Positions 1 through 4,555 of a stretch of 5,857 bases of DNA are shown here, in pieces. The stretch's first letter is position 1. Every line of letters begins with the position of its first letter. A program made the translations under genes and the position numbers. Source of the stretch: JAICWY01 sp964531205. GTDB taxonomy: Bacteria > Vulcanimicrobiota > Vulcanimicrobiia > Vulcanimicrobiales > Vulcanimicrobiaceae. The notes under the pieces were generated by a model, which worked only from the letters and a program-made list of their open reading frames with translations, was not told the origin of the DNA and made no database searches. The stretch lies in assembly GCA_964531205.1 (NCBI GenBank), contig CAZHGH010000140.1, forward strand, positions 1 to 5,857. The letters run 5' to 3'.

Positions 1-83
1 TCATCGACAACTCGAATGCCGGCGGCTATCCGACGCAGCCGTTGTGGAGCAACGCGTCTAGCAGCTGCGTACAGAGTTACTAA
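1..83 (+). CDS. C-terminal fragment of an unidentified protein
   Basis: The reading frame beginning at base 3 is open from the window edge to a TAA at 81-83 and encodes about 26 residues ending in SSSCVQSY. The tail is rich in Ser, Asn and Gly and contains a Cys six residues from the end. This composition would suit an exported protein, but no family can be named from it. Support that it is a real gene end comes from the strong intrinsic terminator that begins 28 nt after the stop on the same strand. The two other plus frames either stop inside the segment or run into the terminator palindrome. The rest of the gene lies outside the window, so function is unknown. Confidence 0.5.
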   Translation, partial: IDNSNAGGYPTQPLWSNASSSCVQSY

Positions 84-110
84 CTGTAAGCTAACCGGAT
101 ATTGCAAAAG

Positions 111-142
111 AAATGCTGCCGTAAATTTACGGCAGCATTTTT
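111..142. terminator. Intrinsic terminator on a perfect 30-bp palindrome
   Basis: Bases 111-140 form a perfect inverted repeat. The left arm is AAATGCTGCCGTAAA and the right arm is its exact reverse complement. The core GCTGCCGTAA/TTACGGCAGC would fold into a stable stem, and the right arm runs into TTTTT at 138-142. An A-rich stretch on the left (107-113) means it could also work on the minus strand. It closes the gene that ends at 83 and insulates the paralog pair beginning at 192. Confidence 0.88.
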
Positions 143-151
143 GATTCGTTG

Positions 152-157
152 TACAAT
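152..157 (+). promoter_or_regulatory. Candidate -10 element for the paralog pair
   Basis: TACAAT matches the TATAAT consensus at five of six bases and lies 34 nt before the chosen ATG at 192. The -35 position, at any normal spacing, falls inside the terminator palindrome and matches poorly (for example TTTACG at 126-131 with a long spacer). A promoter is expected here, since the terminator isolates the downstream genes. This particular hexamer is only a candidate. Confidence 0.28.
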
Positions 158-191
158 TAGACCGATCCATCTTCCGTTCGAGGCACCGATT

Positions 192-785
192 ATGGCTATT
201 TCCGTCTTTATGCGCTTCCACAGCACGCGGGACGCAATCATGCTATACGAAAGTACTATGAAAGAGATGGGCCGTAGCGGCGGCGTATTGCCTCCGGGCG
301 AGGTCTACCACCTTGCCGCTCTCGCAGCCGACGGCATGTTCGTCGCAGATCTTTGGGAATCGCGAGAAATATTTACCGCTTACGCCATGGCTACATTGAT
401 ACCGCTTACCGCAAAACGTGGGTTATTCTCGCCGGAAGTTGAGTTCTGCGACGTGCATAGAATCGCCGGCGGCGGTGCATCGTTCGCTGGGGGCAGCGTT
501 ACCGTTGCGCACTTGAACGGGAACGTTGAGGAACTAGCATCCAAGTACGACGAGTTGGAAACGAAGCTCGGTTTTCCAACTGTTCCGGAGGGTTTGGTAT
601 TTCATTGGTCGGCTAAACGCCCGGAAGGCATTTGCGTTACCACGCATTGGCGAAGCCGCGAGAACGCCGAACATTTCCTGAATGAAGCTTTTCCGAAAGC
701 ATTGCAATCCACGGGAATGCCACAGGCTCGTCTCGAGCATTATGATGTCTACAACGCCGTTGCTGGACCGACCGTACACGCATAG
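192..785 (+). CDS. Two-module ABM-like (dimeric alpha-beta barrel) protein, copy 1
   Basis: Encodes 197 aa from the ATG at 192. This start is preferred over an in-frame ATG-less extension beginning near 102, because that extension is encoded by the terminator palindrome. The paralog downstream also begins with the same M-x-I-S-V pattern, and a GAGG lies 8 nt upstream. The protein is an internal duplication. Residues about 3-92 and 102-191 align, each with a beta strand, a helix, a Tyr/Phe-His pair (H40, H138), a W-x-S-R-E motif (W55, W153), an aromatic-rich helix ending near Pro71/Pro168, and a closing strand of the V/L-E-x-x-x-V type. This layout resembles antibiotic-biosynthesis-monooxygenase or related dimeric alpha-beta barrel folds, where two such units normally pair. 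Here the pair is probably intramolecular. There is no signal peptide or membrane segment, so it is likely cytoplasmic. Substrate and activity are unknown. It is probably co-transcribed with its paralog 2 nt downstream. Confidence 0.82.
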   Translation: MAISVFMRFHSTRDAIMLYESTMKEMGRSGGVLPPGEVYHLAALAADGMFVADLWESREIFTAYAMATLIPLTAKRGLFSPEVEFCDVHRIAGGGASFAGGSVTVAHLNGNVEELASKYDELETKLGFPTVPEGLVFHWSAKRPEGICVTTHWRSRENAEHFLNEAFPKALQSTGMPQARLEHYDVYNAVAGPTVHA

Positions 786-787
786 CT

Positions 788-1393
788 ATGCCCATTTCAG
801 TGATTCTGCGCTTTCGAACCGCTGAGAATCTACTGCCGATGTACGACCAAGTCGTCAGCGAGATGGGTTTGCGAGACGGCGCTGCACCTAAAGGTGCAAT
901 CTATCACTTTGCAGCGCGCACGCCCGAAGGGTTGCTCACAGCCGACGTTTGGGAAACCCGCGAATCGTTCGAGCAATTCACGCACGGGCAGTTCTTCCCG
1001 TCGACGCAAAAGCACGGGTTGCCAGTTCCCGAGATCGACTACGGCGAGATCGCTCACGTTATTGACGGCGGGATGTCGTCAAAGAGCGGTCTTGCTCTAT
1101 TGGCAACGTTTGAAGGCGACGCCGATGAGATATGCCGGCTTATCAAAGAAGTCGACGAAAAAACGGGCTCAATAAAAAATCCGCCGGCCGGACTCGTCTA
1201 CCACGCCGCTACGAAGCGGCCGAACGGGGTTCGCATCGTGGATCACTGGTGCAGCCGCGAGGAATTCGATCGCTTTATAAGCGACACGCTTGCACCGGCG
1301 TTATATTTAGCCGGCGCCGACACCTTACCCGATCCGCAATTAGAGTTTTACACGATTCACAACACTATTGACGCTCGGCAAGTGCGCACGTGA
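788..1393 (+). CDS. Two-module ABM-like (dimeric alpha-beta barrel) protein, copy 2
   Basis: Encodes 201 aa from an ATG only 2 nt after the stop of the preceding paralog. No clear Shine-Dalgarno is visible, which points to translational coupling. It repeats the same architecture. Module 1 is about residues 3-92 (YH at 39-40, W55-E-T-R-E59) and module 2 about 102-192 (YH at 138-139, W154-C-S-R-E158, closing EFYTIHN). The second module carries the most family-like ending, with an aromatic helix, then P-A-L, then a strand ending in H-N. The His and the W-x-[ST]-R-E motif are kept in all four modules of the two proteins, so they are likely structural or ligand-contacting. The two genes look like a local tandem duplication that has since diverged strongly. 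Function is unknown; a heme or small-aromatic ligand is possible by analogy with the fold but not shown. A bidirectional terminator follows 17 nt after the stop. Confidence 0.82.
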   Translation: MPISVILRFRTAENLLPMYDQVVSEMGLRDGAAPKGAIYHFAARTPEGLLTADVWETRESFEQFTHGQFFPSTQKHGLPVPEIDYGEIAHVIDGGMSSKSGLALLATFEGDADEICRLIKEVDEKTGSIKNPPAGLVYHAATKRPNGVRIVDHWCSREEFDRFISDTLAPALYLAGADTLPDPQLEFYTIHNTIDARQVRT

Positions 1394-1410
1394 CGTCGCA
1401 CTAAAAAGCA

Positions 1411-1440
1411 AAAGCCCCGCACTATGGCGGGGCTTTCTTT
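1411..1440. terminator. Bidirectional intrinsic terminator between convergent genes
   Basis: A 10-bp perfect stem (AAAGCCCCGC at 1411-1420, GCGGGGCTTT at 1427-1436) encloses a 6-nt loop. On the plus strand it is followed by a T-rich tail (CTTTCTGTC), ending the paralog pair. On the minus strand the flanking A-rich segment 1403-1413 supplies a U-rich tail, ending the rpmG-to-rplA operon. It fits the convergent layout exactly. Confidence 0.9.
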
Positions 1441-1457
1441 CTGTCTTTGCGTCGTGT

Positions 1458-2159
1458 CTATGCGTGCGTCTTTACGCGGTTTGGATCGACTTTCACGCCC
1501 GGGCCCATTGTGCTCGTGAGCGTAATGCTCCTCAGATACGTGCCTTTCGCGGCCGCCGGTTTCGCACGAATGATCGCGTCGAGGAGCGTCGCGACGTTCT
1601 CCGCGAGTTGCTGTTCGCCGAAGCTGGCTTTTCCGACGATCGTATGAATGATGCCCGTCTTGTCCAAACGATACTCGACCTTACCGGCTTTGATGTCGCG
1701 AATCGCGCCGGCAATATTCGGTGAAACCGTACCCGCCTTCGGGTTCGGCATCTTCTGCGCGAGAATACGGCCGAGCTGCGAGCCGACGGCACCCATCATA
1801 TCCGGCGTTGCAACGGCAACGTCGAAATCGGCGAAGCCGCCTTTGACTTTGTCGATGAGATCCTGTTCGCCGACGACGTCTGCACCGGCAGCCTCAGCAG
1901 CTTTCGCTGCGTCGCCCTTAGCGAATGCGATCACGCGAACCGTACGGCCTGTGCCGTGCGGCAACAGCACCGTGCCGCGAACGTTCTGATCGCTCTTCTT
2001 AGGATCGACGCCGAGACGAATATGCGCCTCGACCGTTTCGTCGAATTTCGCGTTCGCATTCTTCTTCACGATCGAAACCGCTTCGCTCGCGTCGAACAGC
2101 TGCTTATCGTCGTATTGCGAGAGCGCGTTACGGAAGCGCTTACCGTGGAAACGAGCCAT
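1458..2159 (-). CDS. rplA: 50S ribosomal protein L1
   Basis: Encodes 233 aa, the usual length for bacterial L1. L1 binds 23S rRNA at the mobile L1 stalk, where it helps release deacylated tRNA. In many bacteria it also represses translation of its own rplK-rplA mRNA. Identity is clear from K38-F-D-E-T-V, the MPNPK signature at 137-141, GIIHT at 169-173 and the C-terminal STMGPGVKVD. The T-M-G segment at 217-219 matches the RNA-contacting loop of the family. Oddity: the very conserved GPRGLMPNPK stretch reads L-A-Q-K-M-P-N-P-K here, about two residues shorter and lacking the G-P-R-G turn. The ATG overlaps the rplK stop by one base (TAATG) and has a strong ribosome-binding site inside rplK, so the two are translationally coupled. 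It is the last gene of the operon; rplJ and rplL do not follow. Confidence 0.97.
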   Translation of the reverse strand: MARFHGKRFRNALSQYDDKQLFDASEAVSIVKKNANAKFDETVEAHIRLGVDPKKSDQNVRGTVLLPHGTGRTVRVIAFAKGDAAKAAEAAGADVVGEQDLIDKVKGGFADFDVAVATPDMMGAVGSQLGRILAQKMPNPKAGTVSPNIAGAIRDIKAGKVEYRLDKTGIIHTIVGKASFGEQQLAENVATLLDAIIRAKPAAAKGTYLRSITLTSTMGPGVKVDPNRVKTHA

Positions 2160-2584
2160 TACGCCTCCACCTCCACGCCCATCGAGCGAGCCGTACCGGC
2201 GATGATCTTTTTCGCCGCGTCGATATCGTTCGCGTTGATGTCCGGCATCTTCACCTTGGCGATCTCTTCGAGCTGCGCGTTCGTGAGTTTGCCGACTTTG
2301 TTGCGGTTCGGTTCTTTCGAGCCGGACTCGATCTTCAGCGCTTGTTTGATCAGGAACGACGCGGGCGGCGTCTTCGTGATGAACGTGAACGTGCGATCTT
2401 CGTATACGGTGATCTCGACCGGAATGATCATGCCCGCCTGCGATGCAGTACGTTCGTTGTACTGTTTGCAGAAGTCCATGATATTTAAGCTGTACGGGCC
2501 CAGAGCGGGACCGACAGGCGGCGCGGGCGTTGCTTTCCCGGCCGGAAGCTGTAGGCCAATCTTGCCTACGACTCTCTTAGCCAT
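2159..2584 (-). CDS. rplK: 50S ribosomal protein L11
   Basis: Encodes 141 aa, the standard length. L11 binds the GTPase-associated centre of 23S rRNA and takes part in elongation-factor function and RelA-dependent stringent signalling. The N-terminal domain has AGKATPAPPVGPALG (about residues 16-29), including the prolines that face the thiostrepton site. The C-terminal RNA-binding domain has TFTFITKTPPAS, GSKEPNRNKVGK and the terminal GTARSMGV. Oddity: after PVGPALG the sequence is PYSLNIMDF instead of the usual Q-x-G-[VIL]-N-I-M-x-F, so the conserved Gln and Gly are replaced. A fair Shine-Dalgarno (AAAGG) lies 6 nt before the ATG. Upstream, a hairpin with a U-run separates it from the VOC gene, so its expression may be controlled apart from secE-nusG. 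Downstream it overlaps rplA by one base. Confidence 0.97.
   Translation of the reverse strand: MAKRVVGKIGLQLPAGKATPAPPVGPALGPYSLNIMDFCKQYNERTASQAGMIIPVEITVYEDRTFTFITKTPPASFLIKQALKIESGSKEPNRNKVGKLTNAQLEEIAKVKMPDINANDIDAAKKIIAGTARSMGVEVEA
2164..2174 (-). promoter_or_regulatory. Double Shine-Dalgarno for rplA inside the end of rplK
   Basis: On the minus strand this reads GGAGGTGGAGG. The two GGAGG cores end 4 and 10 nt before the rplA ATG, and the second is near ideal spacing. It encodes part of the acidic C-terminus of L11 (VEVEA). It supports the TAATG-overlapping rplA start. Confidence 0.75.
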
Positions 2585-2616
2585 TGGTAACCTTTCGTTC
2601 GTTAGAACTGCCCCTC

Positions 2617-2650
2617 AAAAAGTCACGCGGCCGGGGTCGTTCCGCGTGAC
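2617..2650 (-). terminator. Hairpin plus U-run before rplK (terminator or attenuator)
   Basis: On the minus strand a 9-bp perfect stem (GTCACGCGG and CCGCGTGAC) closes an 11-nt loop and is followed at once by TTTTT (plus-strand A-run 2617-2621). This is the form of an intrinsic terminator, placed 10 nt after the VOC stop and 32 nt before the rplK ATG. No good promoter is visible between it and rplK. It may therefore act as a partial terminator or attenuator that lowers rplK-rplA relative to nusG. A site for L1 autogenous control is another possibility, but is not shown. Confidence 0.72.
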
Positions 2651-2660
2651 AAAGCTGTTT

Positions 2661-3056
2661 TTACGGCATCATTTCGCGCGAGCCCACCGGTGGCGGACTG
2701 TGCAAGCCGATAAGATTGCCTTCCGAGTCTTTGAACATTGCCCACCCGCCGAAAAACTCGACGGACGGCTCCGTCGTGAACTCCACGCCGTTGCGCTTCA
2801 AGCGGTCCGAGTCTTCGAAAATATCCTCGACCTCAAGCACGATTCCCGTGTTGGCGCCCACTTTCTCGGGCGTCCAGTCGCCAAAACCTTTCGCCAACAC
2901 AACGGCGGTCTGCGCACCCGGCGGCGCGACCGAACACCAGCGCATGTTTTCGCCCATCGGTGAATCATCTTGACAGTGCCATCCGAGCTTCTTCATATAG
3001 AAGTCTTTGGCGCGATCCTGATCGTTGACGTAGACCGTGACGATACCGATGTGCAT
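2661..3056 (-). CDS. VOC-superfamily (glyoxalase/bleomycin-resistance fold) protein
   Basis: Encodes 131 aa, the usual size of a two-motif VOC protein that forms homodimers. The first beta-alpha-beta-beta-beta unit is about residues 2-55, with V-Y-V-N-D-Q-D-R-A-K-D-F-Y and K-L-G-W typical of the family, then the MRWCSVAPPGAQT stretch. The second unit is about 69-121, with GIVLEVEDI, G-V-E-F, GGWAMFKDSEGN and L-I-G-L. Members include glyoxalase I, extradiol dioxygenases and antibiotic-binding proteins. The acidic metal ligand usually seen in the last strand (as in Y-W-I-E-I) is Gly117 here, and the His usual at the start of the second unit is absent. A classical glyoxalase I metal site is therefore unlikely, and the substrate is unknown. 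The start is 6 nt after the nusG stop with only a weak GAGAAAG upstream, so it is part of the operon. A VOC gene between nusG and rplK is unusual. Confidence 0.88.
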   Translation of the reverse strand: MHIGIVTVYVNDQDRAKDFYMKKLGWHCQDDSPMGENMRWCSVAPPGAQTAVVLAKGFGDWTPEKVGANTGIVLEVEDIFEDSDRLKRNGVEFTTEPSVEFFGGWAMFKDSEGNLIGLHSPPPVGSREMMP

Positions 3057-3062
3057 CGAACG

Positions 3063-3773
3063 CTACACTTTCTCGATCTGGTAGAACTCGAGTTCGACCG
3101 GTGTTTCGCGCCCGAAGATCGAGATGAGCGCGCGGACCTTCTCCTTCTCCGGCTGAATCTCGTCGACGATACCGGTGAAGTCGAAGAACGGACCCGAGGT
3201 GACTTTGACGCGATCGCCCTTTTTGAAGTCGATCTTGAGCTTGGGCGTTTCGATGCCCATCTGCTTGAGGATCGTCTTCACTTCTTTGTCTTGCAGCGGA
3301 ACCGGCTTCTCACCGGCGCCCGGGCTGCCGACGAATCCCGTTACGCCCGAGGTGTTACGCACGACGTACCACGACTGATCGTCCATGTCCATCTCGACGA
3401 GCACGTAGCCGGGGAACACTTTCTTCGGCGTGATCTTGCGCTTGCCGTCTTTGAACTCGACTTCGTCTTCCATCGGGACGAGCACGCGGAAAATCTTATC
3501 CTGCATGTTCATCGAGTGGATGCGGCGCTCGAGATTCGCTTTGACTTTGTTCTCGTAGCCTGAGTACGTGTGAATCACGTACCAGTGCTTGCGATCGTCC
3601 TTCGCGCCGCGTGGGCGCGCGGGAGCCTCTTCGCGCTCTTCGGTTTCGGCAACGGCGCCGGCTTCAGCCAACGACTCGCCGGCAGCCTCATCGAGCGCTT
3701 CGGCTTCGGACTCGTGCGTTTCTTGCGTGATCGCGACTTCGCCGCGATCCTGTTCAAATGGAAAATCGGTCAT
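3063..3773 (-). CDS. nusG: Transcription termination/antitermination factor NusG
   Basis: Encodes 236 aa from the ATG at 3773, whose ATGA overlaps the secE stop. A longer reading to 3890 would run back through secE out of frame and is rejected. NusG binds the clamp of RNA polymerase through its NGN domain, and in other bacteria links it to Rho or ribosomal protein S10 through its KOW domain. The NGN domain covers about residues 62-172, with W64-Y-V-I-H-T-Y-S-G-Y-E-N-K, then KKVFPGYVLVEM and the V-R-N-T-x-G-V-T-G-F-V-G signature. The KOW domain covers about 181-236, with FKKGDRVKVTSGPFFDFTG and a final FGRETPVELEF. The first 60 residues are an extra low-complexity acidic segment rich in Glu and Ala, probably disordered and longer than in typical NusG. 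The upstream Shine-Dalgarno is poor, so translation likely depends on secE. Confidence 0.96.
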   Translation of the reverse strand: MTDFPFEQDRGEVAITQETHESEAEALDEAAGESLAEAGAVAETEEREEAPARPRGAKDDRKHWYVIHTYSGYENKVKANLERRIHSMNMQDKIFRVLVPMEDEVEFKDGKRKITPKKVFPGYVLVEMDMDDQSWYVVRNTSGVTGFVGSPGAGEKPVPLQDKEVKTILKQMGIETPKLKIDFKKGDRVKVTSGPFFDFTGIVDEIQPEKEKVRALISIFGRETPVELEFYQIEKV

Positions 3774-4015
3774 TGTTGAATCGGAGGATGCACCAAGTTG
3801 AAGACCCACCCGAAGAGCTGATCGGCGCCGAACGTGAAAAGTCCGATAGCGACGACGAGCACCACCGTAAGAACGGTTGCAGAAACCCATTCTTCACGCG
3901 TCGGCCACGTTACGCGGCGAAGCTCTAGCCAGACGCCACGCACAAAGTCTTGCGCGTTCATCTGAGCGAGGGCTCTTTTTTTGGCATCCGGCGTTCCACC
4001 GGGGGCCTTATTCAT
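3770..4015 (-). CDS. secE: Preprotein translocase subunit SecE
   Basis: Encodes 81 aa from ATG at 4015. A GTG one codon earlier (4018) is an equally possible start, with AAGG 7 nt before it. SecE clamps SecY in the inner-membrane Sec translocon. This is the short, single-span form found in most bacteria. The conserved amphipathic motif W-L-E-L-R-R-V-T-W-P-T-R-E-E lies at about residues 29-42, followed by one membrane helix (about 45-70, T-V-L-T-V-V-L-V-V-A-I-G-L). The N-terminus is short and basic. Its TGA stop overlaps the nusG ATG by four bases (ATGA), the classic secE-nusG coupling. The tRNA-Trp CCA end lies about 30 nt upstream, so processing of the tRNA would release the secE mRNA 5' end. 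Confidence 0.95.
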   Translation of the reverse strand: MNKAPGGTPDAKKRALAQMNAQDFVRGVWLELRRVTWPTREEWVSATVLTVVLVVAIGLFTFGADQLFGWVFNLVHPPIQQ

Positions 4016-4047
4016 CACGAGGACACCTTCGTTTTTAGTTTAGGCAT

Positions 4048-4123
4048 TGGCAGGGCGGACAGGACTCGAACCTGCAACCGGTGATTTTGGAGACCACTAC
4101 TCTACCAATTGAGCTACCGCCCT
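4048..4123 (-). tRNA. trnW: tRNA-Trp (anticodon CCA)
   Basis: On the minus strand it folds into a full cloverleaf. The acceptor is AGGGCGG/CCGCCCT, the D stem GCTC/GAGT, and the anticodon stem GTGGT/ATCAC with loop CTCCAAA (anticodon CCA, plus-strand 4088-4090). The T arm is GCAGG-TTCGAGT-CCTGT and the discriminator is G. The 3' CCA is encoded (4050-4048). It sits 11 nt after the rpmG stop and before secE, so it is likely cut out of the operon transcript. Confidence 0.97.
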
Positions 4124-4134
4124 AAGTTACGAGA

Positions 4135-4299
4135 TTACTTGGTCTCGCGGTGCGCCCGATGGCAGCGGCAGAAGCGGCAATACTTGCTCAGTTCCAGGCG
4201 CTCCGAGGTCTTTTGTTTGTTTTTCTGCGTGTTGTAGTTCCGGCGCTTACACTCGGTGCACGCCAGTACGACCATCACGCGATTCTCTTTCTTCGCCAC
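4135..4299 (-). CDS. rpmG: 50S ribosomal protein L33
   Basis: Encodes 54 aa from a GTG start at 4299; the short length and non-ATG start make it easy to miss. L33 is a small zinc-ribbon protein of the 50S subunit near the E site. The sequence MAKKENRVMVVLACTEC, then KRRNYNTQKN, L-E-L-S-K-Y-C-R-F-C and the ending H-R-E-T-K are diagnostic. Four zinc-ligand cysteines are present as C14-x2-C17 and C41-x2-C44, and there is an extra Cys46 where a Lys is usual. GTG is preferred to the internal ATG at codon 9 because the family N-terminus A-K-K-x-x-R-V lies before that ATG, and because AGAGGA sits just upstream of the GTG. It is the first gene of the operon, 11 nt before tRNA-Trp. Confidence 0.96.
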   Translation of the reverse strand: MAKKENRVMVVLACTECKRRNYNTQKNKQKTSERLELSKYCRFCRCHRAHRETK

Positions 4300-4329
4300 G
4301 TTCCTCTACCACGGTCACAACGTAAAGAA

Positions 4330-4348
4330 AACGGACCCGGGGTCCGTT
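4330..4348 (-). promoter_or_regulatory. Hairpin at the extreme 5' end of the operon mRNA
   Basis: AACGGACC (4330-4337) and GGTCCGTT (4341-4348) form an 8-bp stem, with a possible ninth pair. It starts only a few nt after the predicted transcription start near 4351. On the minus strand it is followed by TTCTTT, giving a terminator-like U-rich tail. It could be an attenuator, a 5' stabilising stem, or a repressor operator as DNA. The sequence alone does not decide. Confidence 0.5.
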
Positions 4349-4357
4349 CGACGCCAC

Positions 4358-4386
4358 AGTATATCATAGCCGTTTTGCCGCCACAA
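4358..4386 (-). promoter_or_regulatory. Sigma70-like promoter of the rpmG-trnW-secE-nusG operon
   Basis: On the minus strand the -10 is TATACT (4363-4358), with an extended TG one base upstream (TGATATACT). Seventeen bases further upstream lies TTGTGG (4386-4381), which matches the first three bases of the -35 consensus. The expected start is near 4351, about 50 nt before the rpmG GTG. The position, directly upstream of a highly expressed operon, supports it. Confidence 0.68.
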
Positions 4387-4393
4387 GTGGCGG
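4378..4393. repeat. Inverted repeat over the -35 of the rpmG promoter
   Basis: CCGCCAC and GTGGCGG form a perfect 7-bp inverted repeat around AA. The centre coincides with the proposed -35 hexamer at 4381-4386. A dimeric regulator binding here would compete with RNA polymerase. A loop of only two bases makes an RNA role less likely. No regulator can be named. Confidence 0.4.
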
Positions 4394-4449
4394 TGTCGCG
4401 CCGCCGGTGCAAGGGCTCAAGCCCAAAGGGGCGTAAGGTCCCCGTGCGC

Positions 4450-4523
4450 GCGCCCGTAGCTCAATAGGATAGAGCAAGGCACTCCTAAGGCCGAGGTTGG
4501 CGGTTCGATTCCGCCCGGGCGCG
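4450..4523 (+). tRNA. tRNA-Arg (anticodon CCT)
   Basis: It folds as a 74-nt cloverleaf. The acceptor is GCGCCCG/CGGGCGC, the D stem GCTC/GAGC and the T arm GGCGG-TTCGATT-CCGCC; the discriminator is G. The 7-nt loop CTCCTAA gives anticodon CCT (4484-4486), reading AGG. The 3' CCA is not encoded (GAG follows), unlike the two other tRNAs here. The anticodon stem is weak: AGGCA against GGCCG pairs only at the three central positions, with A-G oppositions at both ends. It lies head to head with the rpmG promoter and 32 nt before msrC. Confidence 0.92.
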
Positions 4524-4555
4524 AGTCTTTTCCCCACCCTCCACGGATAAAATCG

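Noticed and set aside
102..191. N-terminal extension of the first ABM-like protein back to 102
   Set aside because: There is no ATG at 102, the residues are encoded by the terminator palindrome, and the downstream paralog begins at the position matching the ATG at 192.
1956..2963. 335-residue open frame on the plus strand
   Set aside because: It is antisense across rplA, rplK and the VOC gene, has no family resemblance, and the genes on the other strand are certain.
3774..3890. Longer NusG start upstream of the ATG at 3773
   Set aside because: It would overlap secE by over 100 nt with an Arg-rich out-of-frame translation of secE. The ATGA overlap is the normal secE-nusG junction.
4150..4467. 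105-residue plus-strand open frame
   Set aside because: It is the complement of rpmG and its promoter region. L33 on the minus strand is unmistakable.
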